Source of the DNA: Coleofasciculaceae cyanobacterium
GTDB lineage: Bacteria; Cyanobacteriota; Cyanobacteriia; Cyanobacteriales; Xenococcaceae
DNA: 53,077 nucleotides
Direction of reading: 5' to 3'
Assembly: GCA_036703275.1 (NCBI GenBank)
Contig: DATNPK010000057.1
Span: 1-53,077, forward strand
The notes under the pieces were generated by a model. That model saw only the letters and a program-made list of their open reading frames with translations, did no database searches and was not told the DNA's origin. Numbering within the stretch: position 1 is the first letter of the stretch; the number at the start of each line of letters is the position of its first letter. This document shows positions 47,864-53,077 of this stretch, in pieces. The translations under genes were made by a program, and so were the position numbers.

Positions 47864-50464
47864 ATGTCAACTTACTCGAATCAGCGAAAACCTAGACCAA
47901 TCAGTTATTATTTCTTGTTGTTGTGTGCAGGAGCGATCGCCGAGTTAGTTATCAATATTGCTGCCAGCACAGTATTAATCCAGCCTAGTATCGCTGCTAC
48001 CAACTCAGAATTATCATCTCAGGCAAATTTATTACCCGCAGGTCGATTGGCTTATCAGGCAGGAAGATATCAAGAGGCAAAAATACTATGGCAAAAAGCA
48101 TACAGACAGTTTGTCGCAGCTGGTAACATCATTGCTCAAGCTCAAAGTCTCAATTATTTAGCTTTAACCTGCCACAAATTAGGGGAATGGCAACTTGCCG
48201 AACAATATCTGGCTCAAAGTCTTCAACTGCTCCCAAGGCATGATTCGGATGTAAACGGGCTAAAAATTACCGCCCAAACCTTAAATACTCAAGGCAGATT
48301 AGAGCTAGCCAAGGGCAAAACAGAGGCAGCTTTAGCAAGTTGGCAACAGGCAGCAGTAATTTATCAGCAAATTGGCGATGAAGAAGGATTATTAGGAGTT
48401 ACAATCAACCAAATTCAAGCATGGCAGAGTTTTGGGCTATACCGTCGCGCACAGAAAAGATTAAAGCAGATTGCGCCTAAATTTGCCGCACAAAGCGACC
48501 TTAGTTTAAAAATTATCGGTCTACGCAGCCTGGGTACTGCCTTGAGAGTAACGGGAGATTTAGAAGCTGCATATAAGACGTTACACCAGAGTGTTACTTT
48601 GGCTCAAAAATTGAATTTACCTGAAGAAGCCAGTGCCTCACTTTTTAGTTTGGGTAACACCGCTGTATCTTTAAAAGATTATGAACCAGCAATTGACTTC
48701 TATCAACAGGCTGCTGCGCTCACGGCTCGACCGCTACTCAAGATAGAAGCACAGCTCAACCAGCTAAATCTATTTGTTTTGACTGCACAATGGCAACAGG
48801 CAGAAGATTTGCGTAATCAGATCCAAGCTGACCTAGCCAACTTGAGCGTCAATCCCAGTCGTAAAGTAGTCTATGCCCGCGTTAATCTAGCTAAACGTTC
48901 GATAGAGCTAAACGATCGCACTAAGAACCCCAAATATTTCAATCAAACTAAAGACTTATTACAAGTGGCAATGCAGCAGGCTCAAGAGCTAGAGGATCTC
49001 CAAGCAGAGTCCTATGCTTTGGGCGTACTGGGGCATCTCTATGAAAAAAATCAGCAGCCAGCAGAGGGCAGCAAATACACCAAACGCGCAGTCTATCTGG
49101 CTCAACAAATCAGCAATGATGATTTAACCTATCAGTGGCAATGGCAATTAGGCAGATTATATCGGACTTTAGATAATCATCAAGGTGCGATCGCTTCTTA
49201 TAGTGAAGCCGTCAATGCTTTGGAATCGCTGCGGGGCGATTTAGTAGTAACCAATAGAGATGCTCAGTTTTCTTTCCGCAACAACATTGAACCTGTTTAT
49301 CGCGATCTGGTCGATCTGTTACTTACTGTCAGAAACGGTCGTCCCGTCAGTCAAAGCTACTTATCACAGGCAAGACAAACTATTGAATATCTTCAGCTAG
49401 CCGAATTAAATGACTTCTTCCGAGAGGCTTGTATTGATGCTACCCCAACCAATATTGATCGCGTCGATCTTGAGGCTGCGGTGATCTATCCAATTATTTT
49501 AAGCGATCGCCTTGAGGTAGTAGTCAGCTTACCCGATAAATCTCTACGCCACTATACCCATGTCATTGCTCAAACAAAATTAGAATCGATTATCGAAAGG
49601 CTACGTCAAACTCTACAAATTAGAAGTCGTCGTCAATTTTATGCCCCAGCCCAAAAGCTTTATCGCTGGTTAATTACCCCTGTTTTAAAAGACTTAGCAG
49701 ACAACAACATCAAAACTATTGTCTTTGTCCCCGACGGTACTTTTCGGAATATTCCTCTAGCTGCGCTTCATGATGGCAAGCAATATTTAATTGAACAATA
49801 TAATGTCGCTCTGACTTCAGGACTACAGCTTCTTGCCCCTGTACCTCTTGAAGAAGTGAAACTCAGAACTCTGGCAGCGGGTATTACCCAACAAAGACGG
49901 GGTTTTTCGGCTTTGCAGTACGTCGATCGAGAATTAACTAATATTCAAAATCAAACTGACAGTAAGGTGTTGCGGGACGATCGCTTTACTCAAAAGATTC
50001 TGCGCGAAAATGTTGCCACTGACCAGTTTCGCATTGTTCATATTGCTACCCACGGCCAATTTAGCTCTAATCTAGAAGATACTTTTCTCCTTGCCTGGGA
50101 TAGTAACATTGGCATTAAGGAACTCGAAAACATCCTCAAAAGTGTCGATCCCAAGCAAAAAAAAGCGATCGAGCTATTAGTCCTTAGTGCTTGCGAAACT
50201 GCATCAGGTGATAAGAGAGCTACTTTAGGTTTAGCAGGGATAGCAGTGCGGGCAGGAGCTAGAACTACTTTGGCTACTCTCTGGACAGTATATGATGAGT
50301 CTACCGCTATGACTATGAGTGATTTTTATCAGCAAATTACTCAACCACAACGATTAAATAAAGCTCATGCTCTACGCCAAGCTCAGTTAAGTCTACTCCA
50401 CTCTCGCGATTTCAAACATCCCTACTATTGGGCGGCTTTTGTCATGCTGGGCAATTGGCTATAG
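47864..50464 (+). CDS. TPR-CHAT caspase-family protease
   Basis: 866 residues. N-terminal membrane/signal segment (SYYFLLLCAGAIAELVINIA), then TPR helices (about 50-420; for example GRLAYQAGRYQEAKILWQKA), and a C-terminal CHAT domain, a caspase-like cysteine protease. The catalytic pair is H730 (IVHIATHGQFS) and C777 (LVLSACETASG); both are intact, unlike in many degenerate copies. In cyanobacteria CHAT-TPR genes often sit beside TPS exoproteins. A role in processing the secreted protein or in a death/defence response is a guess. Starts at ATG. Confidence 0.92.
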   Translation: MSTYSNQRKPRPISYYFLLLCAGAIAELVINIAASTVLIQPSIAATNSELSSQANLLPAGRLAYQAGRYQEAKILWQKAYRQFVAAGNIIAQAQSLNYLALTCHKLGEWQLAEQYLAQSLQLLPRHDSDVNGLKITAQTLNTQGRLELAKGKTEAALASWQQAAVIYQQIGDEEGLLGVTINQIQAWQSFGLYRRAQKRLKQIAPKFAAQSDLSLKIIGLRSLGTALRVTGDLEAAYKTLHQSVTLAQKLNLPEEASASLFSLGNTAVSLKDYEPAIDFYQQAAALTARPLLKIEAQLNQLNLFVLTAQWQQAEDLRNQIQADLANLSVNPSRKVVYARVNLAKRSIELNDRTKNPKYFNQTKDLLQVAMQQAQELEDLQAESYALGVLGHLYEKNQQPAEGSKYTKRAVYLAQQISNDDLTYQWQWQLGRLYRTLDNHQGAIASYSEAVNALESLRGDLVVTNRDAQFSFRNNIEPVYRDLVDLLLTVRNGRPVSQSYLSQARQTIEYLQLAELNDFFREACIDATPTNIDRVDLEAAVIYPIILSDRLEVVVSLPDKSLRHYTHVIAQTKLESIIERLRQTLQIRSRRQFYAPAQKLYRWLITPVLKDLADNNIKTIVFVPDGTFRNIPLAALHDGKQYLIEQYNVALTSGLQLLAPVPLEEVKLRTLAAGITQQRRGFSALQYVDRELTNIQNQTDSKVLRDDRFTQKILRENVATDQFRIVHIATHGQFSSNLEDTFLLAWDSNIGIKELENILKSVDPKQKKAIELLVLSACETASGDKRATLGLAGIAVRAGARTTLATLWTVYDESTAMTMSDFYQQITQPQRLNKAHALRQAQLSLLHSRDFKHPYYWAAFVMLGNWL

Positions 50465-50653
50465 ATTGGGGATCGGCAATTACTGAGCTAATACTTCTCG
50501 TTTAACAAGTGTTGATTAATTACAGCGGCTTTTATCAGGCGACTTACCTGCGTAACTTACAAAACTAATTGGCTTGCGCAATCCCCGAAGCTAAGAGCTA
50601 AAAGCTAATAACCAATAACTAATAACTAAAAAGGGTTAACCGAGAAGTATTGA
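50465..50653. repeat. AGCT-type short repeats
   Basis: The stretch GCTAAGAGCTAAAAGCTAAT followed by AACCAATAACTAATAACT near 50589-50625 resembles the short repeats at 30505, 36993 and 47668. They lie between convergent genes (CHAT and stpA). Confidence 0.45.
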
Positions 50654-51940
50654 TTACTGAGCTAAATTTCTGGCTTTAGCTACCTGACCAAAAAAGTCTA
50701 AATATTGTAAATGTCCCCCAGGAAAAACGAAATTTAAGGTTAGAGGATCTGTTGTATCTCCAGAGTCGCCTGGGCCTTGGATGACTTTAACTGCTTGAGG
50801 ATCGCTATGGTCTAGCTTGAGTGCCTGACGGTTTTTGACCTCTCCGCCACTGCTGTCTACATAAATAACTACATTATCGGTATCAAACTCTCTACCCAAG
50901 GCTTGGATTAGTTCCAAAAATCCGCGATCGCTTCCGCCCCGCTTAAACTCAATCTGACCGTCTTTTTTTACTGCTTTGCTGGTTACCGTATCCCCTACCC
51001 CAACTATAGTTGGCATGATTTCAGTCGCAAAGTTGTCTCTAACTAATTTAAGCAAATCTTGCTGTTTACTAGGAGCTTCTCTGGCATTAAACTCTTTTCC
51101 TAAAGGATATTCACCAGTTTGTAAGTAATAGTAATGGTTGAGAATAACTAATACTCCCACTTCCTTAATTGCTCCCCGCAGCATAAACTGAAAGTCGGTA
51201 GTCCCCGAATCATTACCTTGGGCTGGCTGCATAATTTCTACTCCATGCTCATCTCTGCCTAAATTGGGAGCATAATGCACAAAAAAGGAATCTGCTAAAC
51301 CCTGTTCTTTTGCTTCTTGCAGCAAACGATCTGTTAGTCTTTTCATTTCTTGTTGAAGCTCGGCATATAGCTCAGGGCGATCGCTAAATATTTCATGAAA
51401 AACGTTGAGATTTGCTGTAGGCGAGACTTGATTATCTAATACCGTCGCTTGGATATATTCTGCTAATTGAGCTTGGTTAAGACTATATTTCGGCTGCTGA
51501 CCTAATTGTCGTAGATAATCGGCTACTTTATCTGGTATTGATTTTAAAAACGCCATTTCTGGATCACTTACCCCTGGATGCTCGACTTTGCCATAACAAT
51601 CTTGCCACTGTACCCCCCCTCCAGCTAAACCTGGCAAATACATCCCTTGTTCACTGACTAAACTGTTACCATCCAAAGTTCGTTCAACAATACCGTTAAC
51701 TCCTCGCTGACCTATATGTTCACCATTAGTTAAGACAAAAAAATGATTGCCCAAAGCTTTGACTGATTCGAGATATCGAGCTTCCATCACCCGCGTTAAT
51801 GGGTCTTTGACCAACCCCATACATACACCGTCAAGGTCTTGAATAATTAGCATATTCTCTCGCTCAATCAGCATTTGACTGAGACTTTGATGATCTAAGG
51901 ATAGCGATCGCGAGGACAGAGAAGCATCTTTAACAGTCAT
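50654..51940 (-). CDS. stpA: Glucosylglycerol-3-phosphate phosphatase
   Basis: 428 residues. Removes the phosphate from glucosylglycerol phosphate, the last step of the osmolyte that protects many cyanobacteria from salt. Visible: LIIQDLDGVCMGLVKDPL with the DLDG of this phosphatase family, FFVLTNGEHIGQRGVNGIVE, ASPTANL-type motif (VSPTANLNVFHE), FFVHYAPNLGRDEHGVEI, SGTTDFQFMLRG, VGVGDTVTS, and VIYVDSSGGEVKNRQ. High overall match to the Synechocystis enzyme from memory. Starts at ATG, divergent from the ChaN-like gene. Suggests a brackish or marine habitat; gpsA, which makes the glycerol-phosphate substrate, is also in this window. Confidence 0.95.
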   Translation of the reverse strand: MTVKDASLSSRSLSLDHQSLSQMLIERENMLIIQDLDGVCMGLVKDPLTRVMEARYLESVKALGNHFFVLTNGEHIGQRGVNGIVERTLDGNSLVSEQGMYLPGLAGGGVQWQDCYGKVEHPGVSDPEMAFLKSIPDKVADYLRQLGQQPKYSLNQAQLAEYIQATVLDNQVSPTANLNVFHEIFSDRPELYAELQQEMKRLTDRLLQEAKEQGLADSFFVHYAPNLGRDEHGVEIMQPAQGNDSGTTDFQFMLRGAIKEVGVLVILNHYYYLQTGEYPLGKEFNAREAPSKQQDLLKLVRDNFATEIMPTIVGVGDTVTSKAVKKDGQIEFKRGGSDRGFLELIQALGREFDTDNVVIYVDSSGGEVKNRQALKLDHSDPQAVKVIQGPGDSGDTTDPLTLNFVFPGGHLQYLDFFGQVAKARNLAQ

Positions 51941-52014
51941 AATATTTAGTATGTTCCATGATTAATTACAGGTAGGCACACATAAAATTAATACCATTAA
52001 TTCAACCGCACAGA

Positions 52015-52827
52015 ATGAATTTTTATCCCGTCCTAGTCTATTTTATAGGAGCGTTTTTAGCAGGATTTTTATTACTTCAAAATCCTAATAACTCAATTGC
52101 TATTGCCGAAGTTACCGAAATCAGTCAGATCGAACAAAATGATGTCATTTACTTAGGAGAAAATCACGATAGTCTAGCCAATCACCAAGCGCAGTTAGAA
52201 ATTATTACTCAACTGTATCAAAATCAAGCTAACTCTAATGCAGAATTAGCGATCGCCTTGGAGATGTTCCAGCGTCCATTTCAAGCCATATTAGATCGTT
52301 ACGTTGAATCAAAAATCAGCGAGACGGAACTGATCGAACAGACTGAATATAACTCACGCTGGGGTTTTGACTGGAATTTTTATGCACCCATACTGCATTT
52401 TGCCCAAGACAAGCAAATTTCTTTAATTGCTTTAAATACTCCGACTGAAATTACTCGCAAGGTAGCCGAATTGGGACTAAACAGCCTTAAAGGAAACGAC
52501 TTTCGCTATATTCCACCCCTAAAAGATATCAAGCTTAATAACAAAGCATATCGCCAAAGGTTGAGCGAAGTTTATCAACAGCATATTGAGTCGGGTCAAG
52601 GAAACAGCAATGATGCAGAGAATTTCTTTGCAGCACAGGTACTATGGGACGAAACTATGGCAGAAGAGATCGCCCTCTACTATCAAAACCATCCTCATGC
52701 ACAGATAGCTGTTTTAGTTGGCAAAGCTCATATTATGAATGATTACGCTATTCCAGATCGCGTAGCCAGACGCATAAGTAACCCAGCATTTACGCAAATA
52801 TCTCTCCAGTTAGGTGAAGCTGAATAG
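52015..52827 (+). CDS. ChaN-like haem-binding protein (DUF399)
   Basis: 270 residues. N-terminal hydrophobic segment (VYFIGAFLAGFLLLQN) that could be a signal anchor; no lipobox Cys. Then the ChaN motifs: DVIYLGENHDS, IALEMFQRPFQAILDRY, SRWGFDWNFYAPILHFA, LIALNTPTEITRKVAELG, and VLVGKAHIMNDYAIPDRV. ChaN binds haem or iron in the envelope of proteobacteria; the cyanobacterial homologue's role is not established. Starts at ATG. Divergent from stpA. Confidence 0.85.
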   Translation: MNFYPVLVYFIGAFLAGFLLLQNPNNSIAIAEVTEISQIEQNDVIYLGENHDSLANHQAQLEIITQLYQNQANSNAELAIALEMFQRPFQAILDRYVESKISETELIEQTEYNSRWGFDWNFYAPILHFAQDKQISLIALNTPTEITRKVAELGLNSLKGNDFRYIPPLKDIKLNNKAYRQRLSEVYQQHIESGQGNSNDAENFFAAQVLWDETMAEEIALYYQNHPHAQIAVLVGKAHIMNDYAIPDRVARRISNPAFTQISLQLGEAE

Positions 52828-52876
52828 AAATTAGCAATTATTGCCTTGTTGTTGATGAGGCGATCGCTTTTAATAA

Positions 52877-53077
52877 TTTACATCGTATTGCGCTTGGTTT
52901 ATCGGCAATGGCTTTAACTCAGGTGAAGGAGATCTTGCTTCTGGAGGAACAAAACCTAACGGCAACAACGGTTTTACTTCTAGATATATGTGGCGCGAAG
53001 GTGGCAAAGCTACTGTGTATTTATATCACATGGATCAACCTGGAACTTATGGCGAAGACATCTTACTCAAAGGAGGA
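52877..53077 (+). pseudogene. Lyase-like fragment without start, cut by the window edge
   Basis: The frame opens after TAATAA (52871-52876) and continues to the window end. It reads WFIGNGFNSGEGDLASGGTK, then GFTSRYMWREGGKATVYLYH and MDQPGTYGEDILLKGG, which resembles polysaccharide-lyase-like beta proteins (PL14-type). No start codon lies before this conserved part, so the 5' region is missing or replaced; it is a likely remnant unless a downstream start is used. Family match is from memory. Confidence 0.45.

Overview
The window comes from a cyanobacterial chromosome. Evidence: many HIP1 octamers (GCGATCGC), the cyanobacteria-specific gene order ndhL - DUF3007 - trpA, conserved cyanobacterial unknowns (DUF1818, DUF4079, DUF4112), and stpA for glucosylglycerol, the compatible solute of salt-tolerant cyanobacteria. 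The AT-rich, repeat-rich intergenic regions and the many secretion and STAND-type genes suggest a large-genome marine or brackish colonial or unicellular form. A Pleurocapsa-like relative is a guess, not shown by the sequence.

Layout. 1-700: 3' end of an IS200/IS605-type tnpB with its right end. 0.7-8.6 kb: mutL, a coiled-coil/J-like protein, dxr, small conserved unknowns, an MscS channel, DUF4079. 8.8-13.7 kb: one 1627-residue caspase / pseudo-caspase / STAND ATPase / TM / WD40 protein. 13.9-15.3 kb: ndhL, DUF3007, trpA. 15.5-17.9 kb: an XRE regulator, a long gene-free stretch holding a strongly structured RNA that resembles the guide-RNA scaffold of IscB/TnpB elements (HEARO/omegaRNA) with its own terminator but no nuclease gene, then tpiA. 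18.4-23.4 kb: psiE-like, rpoZ, DUF1818, a decayed REC-GGDEF-EAL pseudogene, gpsA, a SemiSWEET. 23.7-30 kb: dnaK, larB, a double-ATPase peptide ABC protein, a protein with 63-bp tandem repeats, an RTX protein. 30.6-36.8 kb: a minus-strand NrtA/CmpA-type ABC transporter operon preceded by two c-di-AMP (ydaO-yuaA) riboswitch aptamers, then uvrB. 37-39.7 kb: MgtC, a Crp/Fnr regulator, a YflT-like stress protein. 40-50.5 kb: a secretion island with a 42-residue double-glycine peptide gene too short for ordinary gene calling, a haemagglutinin-type TPS exoprotein, a HlyD adaptor, a C39-peptidase ABC exporter and a TPR-CHAT protease. 50.6-53 kb: stpA, a ChaN-like protein and a 3'-open lyase-like fragment.

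How the parts may work together. The C39 exporter and HlyD form a leader-peptidase/export pair, and the nearby short peptide ending its leader in LSGG is its natural candidate substrate; this is the best candidate for an undescribed system here. The riboswitches tie an anion or small-solute importer to c-di-AMP, a second messenger linked to osmotic and carbon status, while stpA serves osmolyte synthesis. The CHAT and caspase-STAND proteins belong to families linked to regulated proteolysis and programmed-death or defence responses. All functional links are inference from sequence and position.
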